From Sphingomonas koreensis (lineage in GTDB: Bacteria; Pseudomonadota; Alphaproteobacteria; Sphingomonadales; Sphingomonadaceae): a DNA stretch of 64,000 bases. The position numbers and the translations under genes were made by a program. The notes beneath the pieces are model-generated. The model saw nothing but the letters and a program-made list of their open reading frames with translations. It was not told the DNA's origin and did not search any database. Position 1 is the first letter of the stretch, and every line of letters begins with the position of its first letter. The DNA lies in assembly GCF_002797435.1 (NCBI RefSeq), contig NZ_PGEN01000001.1:62001-126000 (forward strand). The letters run 5' to 3'. Shown in pieces: positions 55,877 through 64,000 of the stretch.

Positions 55877-56856
55877 CGTCACTTGCCGGCAATGCCGCGG
55901 CAAAGGCCGCGTTTCGCGCCGCGCTGTCCGGTGCGCAGCTCCACCATGCATGGCTGTTCGCCGGCCCTGAAGGCGTGGGCAAGGCGAGCTTCGCGCGGCA
56001 GGCGGCGATGCGGATGCTGGCAGAGGCGGCGGGGCAAAGCGGGCTTTCCGGCGATTTCGACGTTCCCGAGGAAAGCCCGACGCGGCGGATGATCGAAGCG
56101 GGTGCGCATCCCGATTATCGCCTGATGGGGCGGCTTCCCAAGGATCCCGACAAACCCGGCGAGAACCTCGCCCGCTCGATCCCGATCGCTCAGGTCCGCG
56201 GGCTCAATCCGATGTTCGCGACCAAGCCGAGCATGTCGTCGCGCCGCGTGGTGGTCATCGACGCGATCGACGATGTCGAACGCCCCGGCGCCGCCAACGC
56301 CTTGCTCAAGAATCTCGAAGAGCCGCCCCAGGGAACGATCTTCCTGCTCGTCAGCCATTCGCCGGGCCGGCTGCTTCCTACGATCCGCTCGCGCTGCCGC
56401 CTGCTGCGCTTCGATCCGCTAAGCGATGCCGAGGTCGCGTCCGTCCTCCGCATCGAGCTGCCTGAGGCCAGCGCGGCGGAGATCGACGCGCTGGTCCGTG
56501 CAGGTGCCGGCTCGCCGGGCAGGGCGCTGGGCTTTGCGGGGCTCGACCTCGCCTCGCTCGATACCGAGATGATGGCGATTGCGTCGCGTGGCGACCCGGA
56601 CAATTCGATCCGCTCCCGTCTCGCCAAGACGCTGGGACCAAAGGCCGCGCAGCCACGCTACGAGGCTTTCCTCGCGCGCGTCCCTGCTTTCATCGCCGCG
56701 GAGGCACGCTCCAAGCAGGGAAGGGCACTTGCCGATGCGCTGGGTGCGTATGAACAAGCCTCCCAGCTCGGCCCGCTCGCACTTGCCCAGTCGCTCGATG
56801 CGCAGGCGACGGTGTTCGAGATGGGGGGCATCCTGGCTCGACTTGCCACACGCTAG
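55873..56856 (+). CDS. holB: DNA polymerase III subunit delta'
   Basis: 327 aa AAA+ clamp-loader subunit. HHAWLFAGPEGVGKASFAR is the P-loop region, with the SRRVVVIDAIDDVERPGAANALLKNLEEPP segment (core NALLKNLEEPP) and the arginine-finger-like SRCRLLRFDPL. A P-loop Thr is Ala here (GKAS), in line with the non-hydrolysing nature of delta'. Coupled to tmk. Confidence 0.95.
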   Translation: MTSLAGNAAAKAAFRAALSGAQLHHAWLFAGPEGVGKASFARQAAMRMLAEAAGQSGLSGDFDVPEESPTRRMIEAGAHPDYRLMGRLPKDPDKPGENLARSIPIAQVRGLNPMFATKPSMSSRRVVVIDAIDDVERPGAANALLKNLEEPPQGTIFLLVSHSPGRLLPTIRSRCRLLRFDPLSDAEVASVLRIELPEASAAEIDALVRAGAGSPGRALGFAGLDLASLDTEMMAIASRGDPDNSIRSRLAKTLGPKAAQPRYEAFLARVPAFIAAEARSKQGRALADALGAYEQASQLGPLALAQSLDAQATVFEMGGILARLATR

Positions 56857-56894
56857 CGCTTCAAACCCGCGCGTGCTTGCTTTAGAGCGCCCGC

Positions 56895-58451
56895 ATGGCC
56901 GAACCTTATTACATCACCACCGCGATCCATTACCCCAACGGCAAGCCGCATATCGGCCACGCCTATGAGATGATCGCCGCCGACGCGATCGCCCGCTTCC
57001 AGCGGCAGGCGGGGCGCGACGTGCGCTTCATGACCGGCACCGACGAGCACGGCCTGAAAATGGCGCAGACCGCGCGCGCCCGCGACCTGACCGCGCGTCA
57101 GCTTGCGGATGAAATGTCCGCTTATTTCAGTGATATGGCGCGCGATCTGAACATCTCATATGATCGTTTCATTCGCACCAGCGATCCCGATCACTATGCC
57201 GCGAGCCAGGCGATCTGGAAGGCGATGGAGGCCAATGGCGACCTCTATCTCGATCGCTACGAGGGCTGGTATTCGGTCCGCGACGAGGCGTTCTACGAAG
57301 AGAAGGAACTTACCGAGGGGGAAGGGGGCATCAAGCTCTCGCCCCAGGGCACGCCGGTCGAGTGGACCGCCGAGGAAACCTGGTTCTTCCGCCTCTCCAA
57401 ATACCAGCAGAAGCTGCTCGACTTGTATGCCGCGCAGCCCGATTTCATCCGGCCCGAGCGGTCGCGCAACGAGATCGTCAAGTTCGTCGAGGGCGGCCTC
57501 GTCGACCTCTCCATCTCGCGCACCAGCTTCGACTGGGGCGTGCCGGTCCCGGATTCGCCGGGCCACGTCATGTATGTCTGGGTGGATGCGCTGACCAACT
57601 ATCTGACCGGCATCGGCTATCCCGATGCGGGCAGCGATCTCGCGCATTACTGGCCGGCGAATTTGCACCTGATCGGCAAGGACATCACCCGCTTCCACAC
57701 CGTCTACTGGCCGGCCTTCCTGATGTCCGCCGGGATCGCGCTGCCCAAACAGGTCTTCGCGCATGGCTTCATCCTCAACCGGGGTGAGAAGATGTCGAAA
57801 TCGACCGGCAATGTCGTCGATCCGATGGAACTGGCGCGCCTCTATGGTGTCGAATCGCTGCGTTACTTCCTGCTGCGCGAGGTCGCGTTCGGCAGCGACG
57901 GCAGCTTCAGCGACGAAGCGATCGTCACCCGCGCCAATGCCGATCTCGCCAACAGCTTCGGCAATCTCGCCCAGCGCACGCTCGCCTTCATCGCCAAGAA
58001 TCTCGAAGGCGAACTGCCCGGCAATGGCCGCGGCGAGGCGGCGGATACCGAACTGCTGATCGCCGTCACCCAGGCCAGTCACGAGTTCCGCGAGGCGTTC
58101 GAGAACCTTGCGCTCGGTCAGGCGCTCGAGGCGTGGATGCGCGCCGTCTTCGCCTGCAACCAGTATATCGACGCGCAGGCGCCCTGGGCACTGCGCAAGA
58201 CCGATCCGGAGCGGATGCACGCCGTGCTCGGCACGCTGGTGCGCGCGATCCGCGATCTCGCCATCATCGTCCTGCCCGTGATCCCGGAATCCGCCGGCAA
58301 GATCCTCGATCAGCTCGGCCAGGATGCGCGCGACCACGCCGCGCTCGACGACAAGGGCTGGTATGACGCGCTGACGGCATCGGGCTTCCGCCTCGCGCCG
58401 CCGACCGGCGTGTTTCCGCGGCTCGAACTGGCAGCGGATCCGGCGGCATGA
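56895..58451 (+). CDS. metG: Methionyl-tRNA synthetase
   Basis: 518 aa class I synthetase. HIGH is HIGH in NGKPHIGHAYE, and KMSKS is KMSKSTG near residue 300. The short form lacks the C-terminal dimerisation domain. TDEHGLKM and FDWGVPVPDSPGHVMYVWVDAL (core WVDALTNYL) are typical. The stop overlaps tatD by 4 bp. Confidence 0.97.
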   Translation: MAEPYYITTAIHYPNGKPHIGHAYEMIAADAIARFQRQAGRDVRFMTGTDEHGLKMAQTARARDLTARQLADEMSAYFSDMARDLNISYDRFIRTSDPDHYAASQAIWKAMEANGDLYLDRYEGWYSVRDEAFYEEKELTEGEGGIKLSPQGTPVEWTAEETWFFRLSKYQQKLLDLYAAQPDFIRPERSRNEIVKFVEGGLVDLSISRTSFDWGVPVPDSPGHVMYVWVDALTNYLTGIGYPDAGSDLAHYWPANLHLIGKDITRFHTVYWPAFLMSAGIALPKQVFAHGFILNRGEKMSKSTGNVVDPMELARLYGVESLRYFLLREVAFGSDGSFSDEAIVTRANADLANSFGNLAQRTLAFIAKNLEGELPGNGRGEAADTELLIAVTQASHEFREAFENLALGQALEAWMRAVFACNQYIDAQAPWALRKTDPERMHAVLGTLVRAIRDLAIIVLPVIPESAGKILDQLGQDARDHAALDDKGWYDALTASGFRLAPPTGVFPRLELAADPAA

Positions 58452-59227
58452 GGCTCGCCGACAGCCATTGTCACCTCAACTACAAGGGGCTGGGCGAGCA
58501 GCAGCCCGATGTGCTGGCGCGCGCCCGTGAGAGCGGCGTGGTGGCGATGCTCAACATCGCCACGCGCGAGCGCGAATGGGATGAGGTGCTGGCCACCGCC
58601 GAGCGCGAAGCGGATGTCTGGGCCACCGTCGGCATCCACCCGCACGAAGCCGACGAGCATCCGCATATCGACACCGCCAAGCTCGTCGCCCGCGCGCAGC
58701 ATCCGCGCGTCGTGGGTATCGGCGAGACCGGGCTCGACTATTATTACGACCATAGCGACCGAGCGCGGCAGCAGGCGAGCTTCCGCGCGCACATCGCCGC
58801 CAGCCGCGAGACCGGCCTCCCGCTGATCGTCCACACCCGCGATGCCGAGGAAGATACCGCGAACATCCTCGCGGAGGAGATGGGGAAGGGCGCCTATCCC
58901 GGCGTGATCCATTGCTTTACCGCCAGCGGCGCCTTCGCCGACCGGGCGATGGAGCTCGGCTTCTACATCTCGATCTCGGGCATCGTGACCTTCAAGAATG
59001 CGCGCGACCTGCAGGAAACCGCTGCGCGGCTCCCGCTCGATCGCCTGCTGATCGAGACCGATGCGCCCTTCCTCGCCCCGGTGCCCCACCGCGGCAAGAC
59101 CGGCGAGCCGGCCTTCGTCGCCGACACCTGCCGTTTCCTCGCCCAGCTGCGCGGCGAGGATGCCGAGGAACTGGCCGAAGCGACGCGCGCCAACTTCCAC
59201 GCCTTGTTTGCGAAAACGCTGGCCTAG
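58448..59227 (+). CDS. tatD: TatD family metal-dependent hydrolase
   Basis: 259 aa TIM-barrel nuclease/deoxyribonuclease. DSHCHLNY at the start, the metal ligands in GIGETGLDYYY, IVHTRDAEEDT, GVIHCFTAS and the final ETDAPFLAP are the family motifs. Follows metG as in many bacteria. Confidence 0.95.
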   Translation: MRLADSHCHLNYKGLGEQQPDVLARARESGVVAMLNIATREREWDEVLATAEREADVWATVGIHPHEADEHPHIDTAKLVARAQHPRVVGIGETGLDYYYDHSDRARQQASFRAHIAASRETGLPLIVHTRDAEEDTANILAEEMGKGAYPGVIHCFTASGAFADRAMELGFYISISGIVTFKNARDLQETAARLPLDRLLIETDAPFLAPVPHRGKTGEPAFVADTCRFLAQLRGEDAEELAEATRANFHALFAKTLA

Positions 59228-59235
59228 GTGCGGGC

Positions 59236-60000
59236 GTGAAGATCCGCATCCTCGGCTCCGGCACCTCGTCGGGCGTGCCGCGGATCGGCAATGACTGGGG
59301 CGACTGCGACCCGGCCGAACCGCGCAACCGCCGCAGTCGCGCCTCGATCCTGGTCGAGAGTGCGACGACCCGCATCCTGGTCGACACCAGCCCCGACATG
59401 CGCGAACAGCTGCTCGCCGCCGATATCGCGGATGTCGATGCAGTGATCTGGACTCATGAGCATGCCGACCACACGCACGGCATCGACGATCTGCGGCAGC
59501 TGATGCACGCGCGGGGTGAGCCGGTTCCGGGCTTCGCGCCGTCGGCGACGGTTGCGGGCCTCACCGCGCGCTTCCGCTATGTCTTCGAGGGCGGAGGGCC
59601 GTATCGCGCCACCGCCACGATCGATCCGCTGACGAACGGCGTGGTCATCGGCGACATTGTCGTCCGCACCGTGGATCAGCCGCATGGCGGCATCACGTCG
59701 GCAGGGCTTCGGTTCGAGACTGATGGAAAGTCGGTTGGATATGCAACTGATTTCAATGAATTTACGGCGGAAATGGAGCGGCTCTACACGGGGCTGGATC
59801 TGTGGGTTGCCGATGCGCTTCGCCGCGAGCCGCATCCGACGCATCCCCATCTTGCGCAAACGCTCGGCTGGGCGCGCAAATGCCGTGCGCGCCGAACCGT
59901 CCTCGTGCATATGGACAATACGATGGATTATAGGATGCTGATTGCCGAACTGCCTGCGGGGGTCGAGCCCGGCTATGACGGCATGGAGATCGTGGCTTGA
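59236..60000 (+). CDS. MBL-fold metallohydrolase (PhnP-like)
   Basis: 254 aa. GTG start just after the tatD stop, giving VKIRILGSGTSSGVPRIGNDW. HxHxDH is HEHADHTHGIDDL (about residues 76-88), with a C-terminal VLVHMDNT. Resembles PhnP phosphodiesterases; substrate undetermined. Its stop overlaps the TTG start of the next gene. Confidence 0.9.
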   Translation: MKIRILGSGTSSGVPRIGNDWGDCDPAEPRNRRSRASILVESATTRILVDTSPDMREQLLAADIADVDAVIWTHEHADHTHGIDDLRQLMHARGEPVPGFAPSATVAGLTARFRYVFEGGGPYRATATIDPLTNGVVIGDIVVRTVDQPHGGITSAGLRFETDGKSVGYATDFNEFTAEMERLYTGLDLWVADALRREPHPTHPHLAQTLGWARKCRARRTVLVHMDNTMDYRMLIAELPAGVEPGYDGMEIVA

Positions 60001-60617
60001 GCGAGACGCAGATCGTTCAATTGGTGGCGCTGGTCGGCTTCCTCGTGCTGGTGCTGGGGTCGCTCAGCATCCGCAGGCTGCCTTTGGGCTTCATCCTCAA
60101 GACCGTGATCGGCTGGGCTGCGATCGCCGGCGTCATCTATCTCGTCGTCGTCAACCGCCACACCATCCTCGATCAGCTCAACACGATCGGGTCGAAGGTC
60201 GGGATTTCCGAGGCGCCACAGGTTGCCGAAGGCGAAACCATCCGCATCCAGCTCTCGCCGGACGGCCATTTCTGGGCGCGTGCAACGATCAACGGGGTCG
60301 AACGCCGCATGCTGATCGACAGCGGCGCGACAGTGAGCGCGATCAGCGAGGAAACGGCACAGGCCGCGGGCATCGACTATGCGCGCGGGATGCCGGTCAG
60401 CGTGTCGACGGCGAACGGCACGGTGGAAGCACGGCGCGCACGTGCGCAGCGGGTCGAGGTCGGGCCGCTCGGCACCGACGATCTCACCGTGTTCGTCGCG
60501 TCGAGCTTCGGCGATCTCGACGTGCTCGGCATGAATTTCCTGTCGCGGCTCAAATCCTGGCGGGTAGAGGGGAATGTGCTGATCCTCGAACCGCAATCGG
60601 GTGGCGATTTAACATAA
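59997..60617 (+). CDS. Membrane-anchored retropepsin-like aspartic protease (TIGR02281 type)
   Basis: 206 aa. TTG start overlapping the previous stop (TTGA). Two N-terminal helices (QLVALVGFLVLVLGSLSI and TVIGWAAIAGVIYLVVV) anchor a clan AA domain with the DSG active motif in MLIDSGATVSAISEE (about residue 108) and LGMNFLSRLKSW. Likely a periplasmic single-domain protease that dimerises. Confidence 0.85.
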   Translation: MSETQIVQLVALVGFLVLVLGSLSIRRLPLGFILKTVIGWAAIAGVIYLVVVNRHTILDQLNTIGSKVGISEAPQVAEGETIRIQLSPDGHFWARATINGVERRMLIDSGATVSAISEETAQAAGIDYARGMPVSVSTANGTVEARRARAQRVEVGPLGTDDLTVFVASSFGDLDVLGMNFLSRLKSWRVEGNVLILEPQSGGDLT

Positions 60618-60639
60618 TGTATATTATCGGACTTTCGTC

Positions 60640-61431
60640 ATGAGCGACCGGGAAGCACCCCCTGCCATCGATATCGCTGCGATCGAGCCCCCTGGCATCG
60701 AGCGGCTGATGGCGATCATGGCACGGCTGCGCGATCCTGTGACAGGCTGCGAATGGGATACGGTTCAGACCTTTGCGACGATCGCGCCGTACACGATCGA
60801 GGAAGCCTATGAGGTCGCCGATGCGATCGAGCGTCACGACATGGCCGATCTCAAGGATGAGCTTGGCGACCTGCTGCTCCAGGTGATCTTCCACAGCCGC
60901 ATGGCGCAGGAAGCCGGCGACTTCGACCTGTCCGACGTCATTGCCGGGATCTGCGCCAAGATGGAGCGCCGCCACCCGCATATCTTCCTCGGCGCGGCCG
61001 AAGGCGGCCATCACCTCTGGGAACAAATCAAGGCCGCAGAGCGGGGCGACAAGGGGGCCAGCGGTGCGCTCGATGGGGTTGCGACCGGCCTCCCCGCCCT
61101 GCTCCGCGCCGAAAAGCTCCAGAAGCGCGCCGCGCGCACCGGCTTCGACTGGCCCGATCCCTCGGGCGCGCGCGCCAAGATCGACGAGGAACTCGCCGAG
61201 GTCGAGGCTGCGGCCTCGGATGCCGAGCGCGCCGAGGAGATCGGCGACCTGCTCTTCGCGATGGTCAACTGGTCGCGCAAGCTCGGCGTCGATCCGGAGG
61301 CGGCGTTACGCGCCGCCAACACCAAGTTCGAGGCCCGCTTCCGCGCGATGGAAGCTGAGGCCGGTGACGCCTTCGCCACGCTCGACCTCGATGCGCAGGA
61401 GGCGCTCTGGCAGCAGGTCAAGCGGCGCTAG
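60640..61431 (+). CDS. mazG: Nucleoside triphosphate pyrophosphohydrolase MazG
   Basis: 263 aa. All-alpha NTP pyrophosphohydrolase. The first MazG domain has CEWDTVQTFATIAPYTIEEAYEVADAIE and DELGDLLLQVIFHS (core EEAYEV and ELGDLL); a second EIGDLLFAMVNWSRKLG follows. The first Trp-Asp pair is typical. Last gene of the long run. Confidence 0.96.
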   Translation: MSDREAPPAIDIAAIEPPGIERLMAIMARLRDPVTGCEWDTVQTFATIAPYTIEEAYEVADAIERHDMADLKDELGDLLLQVIFHSRMAQEAGDFDLSDVIAGICAKMERRHPHIFLGAAEGGHHLWEQIKAAERGDKGASGALDGVATGLPALLRAEKLQKRAARTGFDWPDPSGARAKIDEELAEVEAAASDAERAEEIGDLLFAMVNWSRKLGVDPEAALRAANTKFEARFRAMEAEAGDAFATLDLDAQEALWQQVKRR

Positions 61432-61498
61432 TCAGCTTTGTTCTTGTTGTGTTCCATATGCTGCGATAGGCTCCCTCCTCACCGAGAGGAGAACCGCA

Positions 61499-61888
61499 AT
61501 GTCGGCCTATGTCACGATCGGCGCCAATGATTCCGAAACGTCGAACCGCTTCTACGATGCCGTGCTCGGCACGATCGGCTGGTCCAGCCATGTCGAATTT
61601 CCCGGCTGGCGCGCCTATTCCGAGGGCGGTCGCGGCGACGGGTTCACCATCTGGATCGCCCGCCCCTTCGACGGCGGCGATGCGAGCGCTGGCAATGGAT
61701 CGATGACCGGCCTGCCTGCCGCGAGCCGGGAACAGGTTGATGACTTCCATGCTGCGGCGCTTGCCAATGGCGGCAGCGATGAGGGCGCGCCGGGGCTGAG
61801 GGCGCACTATGGTCCGAACTGGTATGCCGCCTATGTCCGTGACCCGGTCGGCAACAAGCTTGGCGTGATCTGCCGCAGCGACAGTTAG
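61499..61888 (+). CDS. VOC/glyoxalase-fold protein
   Basis: 129 aa. GAGAGGAG precedes the ATG. SNRFYDAVLGTIGW and AAYVRDPVGNKLGVIC are vicinal-oxygen-chelate features. Metal ligands are not all evident, so activity is unknown. Its end overlaps the convergent next gene. Confidence 0.85.
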   Translation: MSAYVTIGANDSETSNRFYDAVLGTIGWSSHVEFPGWRAYSEGGRGDGFTIWIARPFDGGDASAGNGSMTGLPAASREQVDDFHAAALANGGSDEGAPGLRAHYGPNWYAAYVRDPVGNKLGVICRSDS

Positions 61889-62232
61889 GCCGCGACCGTC
61901 GCGTCGGCCTCTACCGCCATCAGCGCGGCAGCATATTTCTCGGCCTCGCGCTCGAAGAGCTTGCTGATCGTGAAGCTCCGCTCGGTCAGAGCGAGGTTTT
62001 TGAGACCATCGAGCTTGAACGTGCCGATCTTCTCCTCGCGCGGGATCACGAAATCGCGCGAGATGATCTGCGCATCGACGTACAGCGCATCGCCGCGCAT
62101 GTAGAGGATATGCGGCGCCAGCACCATGCGCGTGCGGTTGTAGAAGGCGTTCAGGCAAAGCTGCCTGACGATCCCCTCCAGCACGATCGGTGTCGGGTTG
62201 GCCGGTGATTCGGCTCCGTTAGCGGTATCCAT
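61885..62232 (-). CDS. Stand-alone WYL-like small protein
   Basis: 115 aa. VLAPHILYMRGDALYVDAQIISRD, followed by GTFKLDGLKNLALTERSF, follows the pattern of WYL domains, which bind ligands or nucleic acid, but no HTH is attached. The assignment rests on pattern memory only. Convergent with the VOC gene. Confidence 0.55.
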   Translation of the reverse strand: MDTANGAESPANPTPIVLEGIVRQLCLNAFYNRTRMVLAPHILYMRGDALYVDAQIISRDFVIPREEKIGTFKLDGLKNLALTERSFTISKLFEREAEKYAAALMAVEADATVAA

Positions 62233-62311
62233 GGCAATAATCTGGCGACTATGTTGCGATGCAGCAAGTGGAGAATCTTCCGGACGGCCGGAAAAACCGG
62301 CCGGTCGCCTG

Positions 62312-62962
62312 TTATTTCTTGTGCCAGGGCAACGTGATCAGCCAGCTTTTGGGCCGCCCGCTCGGTTTGGGTGTGCCGTCGAGCCGCTCGGCGCGGAGGA
62401 TCTTAACAGGCTTCAGGATCATCTGCCCCCGCATCACGCCCCTCCCCCCGCCGCTCGGCATCGCGAGCATCCGGCGCACCACGTCCATGCCGCCGATCAC
62501 CTTGCCGAATGCCGCAAAGCCCGGCGTGTTCGGCCGCGCGTCGAGCGAGGGATTGTCCCCCACCATGATCGAGAAATTGCCGTTCGCCGAATCGGGATCG
62601 ATGCCATGCGCCATCGAGATCGTCCCGCTCAGATGCCGGATCCCGGTGCGGCTGGTCGGTTCCAGCGGAAGCGCGGGCAACATCCGTCGCGCATCGGTTC
62701 CGATTCCGCCCTGGACGAATCCCAGCTTCGGATCGCTCGCGCGCCGTGCGGTGCGATAGAATTCCGTGCCCTCGAATCGGCCGTCATCGACATAGAGGAG
62801 GAAATTGGCGACGGTCTTCGGCGCGCGCCGCGCGTCGAGCGCGACTGTGATACTGCCCGCTGAAGTCACCAGCCGGACGCGAACAACGGGTGGTTCGGGC
62901 GGCGGCGCGGCAGAGACAAGCGAGAGCGCGCAGAACCCAAGAAAAACACGCCGATCCAACAT
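62312..62962 (-). CDS. Periplasmic cyclophilin-type peptidyl-prolyl isomerase
   Basis: 216 aa with an N-terminal signal (RRVFLGFCALSLVSAAPP). The cyclophilin core has VRLVTSAGSITVALDARRAPKTVANFL (core APKTVANFL), YRTARR, ISMAH and NFSIMVG. Several classical active-site residues differ (the usual FHRV is YRTA), so activity may be low. Its ATG overlaps the hflX stop (TAATG). Confidence 0.88.
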   Translation of the reverse strand: MLDRRVFLGFCALSLVSAAPPPEPPVVRVRLVTSAGSITVALDARRAPKTVANFLLYVDDGRFEGTEFYRTARRASDPKLGFVQGGIGTDARRMLPALPLEPTSRTGIRHLSGTISMAHGIDPDSANGNFSIMVGDNPSLDARPNTPGFAAFGKVIGGMDVVRRMLAMPSGGGRGVMRGQMILKPVKILRAERLDGTPKPSGRPKSWLITLPWHKK

Positions 62963-64000
62963 TATGCGCCGCGAACCTCGAACCTCTCATAGTCCTTCGG
63001 CGCCATGCGGACCTCATAGACGGCATGTTCGCCATCCATCCAATGCTCGACGACGTCGCCATGCTGGTGCAGCCATGCCGCGCCGGCGCCGTCGCTGGGG
63101 TCGAGCCGGATCGTGTACCGGCGGTGCCCCTGGGTCAGCAGGCCGGAGACCTTACCGATCAGCGTCGCGACCCCTTCCCCGCTGAGTGCCGACACCGCGA
63201 CCACATCGTCGTGCTTGCCGGCCTCGGCGAGCAGTTCGTCACGTTGTTCCGGATCGAGCAGGTCGAGCTTGTTCCATGCCTCGAACCGCGGCGTGGCGGG
63301 ATCGACGCCGATCTCCTTCAGCACGGCCTCGACATCGTCCTTCTGCGCCTGCGTATCGGGATGCGCGATGTCGCGGACATGGATCAGCAGGTCGGCCGAC
63401 ACCACTTCCTCCAGCGTCGCCTTGAACGCCGCGACCAGCTGCGTCGGCAGTTCCGACACGAACCCCACCGTGTCCGACAAGATCGCCTTGTCGATTCCGG
63501 GCAGCGAAATCTGCCGCAACGTCGGATCGAGCGTTGCGAACAGCAGATTCTCCGCCATGACGTCAGCGCCGGTCAGGCGGTTGAACAGCGTCGATTTTCC
63601 GGCGTTGGTGTAGCCGACCAGCGCGATCACCGGCCAGGGTGCGCGCTGGCGCCGGTCGCGGTGCAGGCCGCGCGTGCGGCTCACCGAGTCGAGCTCGCGC
63701 CGGAGCCGCGCCATGCGGTCGCGGATCAGCCGGCGGTCGGCCTCGATCTGGGTCTCGCCGGGGCCGCCGAGGAATCCGAAGCCGCCGCGCTGGCGCTCGA
63801 GGTGGGTCCAGCTGCGCACCAGCCGTCCCGCCTGATAGTCGAGATGCGCCAGTTCCACCTGCAACCGGCCCTCGGCCGTGCGCGCACGCTCACCGAAAAT
63901 CTCGAGGATCAGGCCGGTGCGGTCGATCACCTTGCAGCCGAGTGCGGTTTCAAGGTTGCGCTGCTGCACCGGCGTCAGCGCCGCGTCGAACACGGCGAGA
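62962..64000 (-). CDS. hflX: GTPase HflX (5' truncated by the window edge)
   Basis: Ribosome-splitting GTPase, about 346 residues visible; the N-terminus lies beyond position 64000. [36 protein letters not shown] (core [16 protein letters not shown]) and [13 protein letters not shown] mark the HflX domain. G1 is [10 protein letters not shown]3 [11 protein letters not shown]4 NKLD. The upstream neighbour is often hfq, which would be outside the window. Confidence 0.95.
   Translation of the reverse strand, partial: LAVFDAALTPVQQRNLETALGCKVIDRTGLILEIFGERARTAEGRLQVELAHLDYQAGRLVRSWTHLERQRGGFGFLGGPGETQIEADRRLIRDRMARLRRELDSVSRTRGLHRDRRQRAPWPVIALVGYTNAGKSTLFNRLTGADVMAENLLFATLDPTLRQISLPGIDKAILSDTVGFVSELPTQLVAAFKATLEEVVSADLLIHVRDIAHPDTQAQKDDVEAVLKEIGVDPATPRFEAWNKLDLLDPEQRDELLAEAGKHDDVVAVSALSGEGVATLIGKVSGLLTQGHRRYTIRLDPSDGAGAAWLHQHGDVVEHWMDGEHAVYEVRMAPKDYERFEVRGA

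Noticed and set aside
56857..56894. Leader or riboswitch before metG
   Set aside because: Only 38 bp between holB and metG and no stable structure.

Overview
This is a GC-rich chromosomal window from an alphaproteobacterium, most likely a sphingomonad. Pointers are the alphaproteobacterial clpP-clpX and lon-HU order, a pyrB-pseudo-pyrC pair, MipA beside a two-component system, a large TonB receptor paired with a surface lipoprotein, and DUF4153/DUF3089/DUF808 proteins. The organism is inferred from gene content; no rRNA is present. Coding density is high, genes often overlap by 4 bp (ATGA/GTGA/TTGA), and GC-rich hairpin terminators are visible.

Layout. 1-4.9 kb: serB, a Sel1/SPOR protein, then an operon of a ParA/ParF-like ATPase, a ribbon-helix-helix protein and a TPR-SPOR protein. 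4.9-12.3 kb: pyrB with a catalytically degenerate dihydroorotase, an S10 carboxypeptidase, ruvX, a DUF3089 hydrolase and a DUF4153 membrane protein. 12.3-18.2 kb: gatC-gatA-[small low-GC membrane gene]-gatB, then small secreted proteins of unknown function. 18.4-29.5 kb: tRNA-Leu, trigger factor with a His/Lys-rich tail, a glycosyltransferase, MipA, a two-component system, clpP, an L7/L12-like membrane protein, clpX and an MHYT-GGDEF-EAL protein. 29.5-37 kb: a secreted protein, DUF808, a serine hydrolase with an M1 peptidase, lon, HU and tRNA-Val. 37.3-43.7 kb: a surface/uptake block made of a beta-helix lipoprotein, a TonB-dependent receptor, a 2OG-Fe(II) oxygenase and an orphan GspE-like protein without a Walker A lysine. 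43.7-46.8 kb: tRNA-His, an amino-acid dehydrogenase and a TetR-controlled operon with a 20-bp perfect palindromic operator.

46.84-51.99 kb is a decayed 5.1-kb island in tRNA-Ser(UGA). A 59-bp copy of the tRNA 3' part lies at its left edge and the intact tRNA at its right edge. Inside are a possible integrase remnant, a complete IS21-family element (istA/istB with multiple terminal repeats), a small gene truncated by the IS, a membrane-anchored LuxR-type regulator and about 1.2 kb of non-coding sequence.

52.1-61.4 kb is one long, tightly coupled plus-strand run: a lytic transglycosylase, an RlpA-like SPOR protein, a D,D-carboxypeptidase, tmk, holB, metG, tatD, an MBL-fold hydrolase, a retropepsin-like protease and mazG. 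It joins cell-wall remodelling to nucleotide, replication and translation housekeeping. The window ends with a VOC protein, a WYL-like small protein, a periplasmic cyclophilin and the start-truncated hflX.

The least explained parts are the lipoprotein/TonB/oxygenase/GspE-like block, the chromosomal ParF-RHH-SPOR operon and the TetR operon. No CRISPR array or recognisable defence system was seen.
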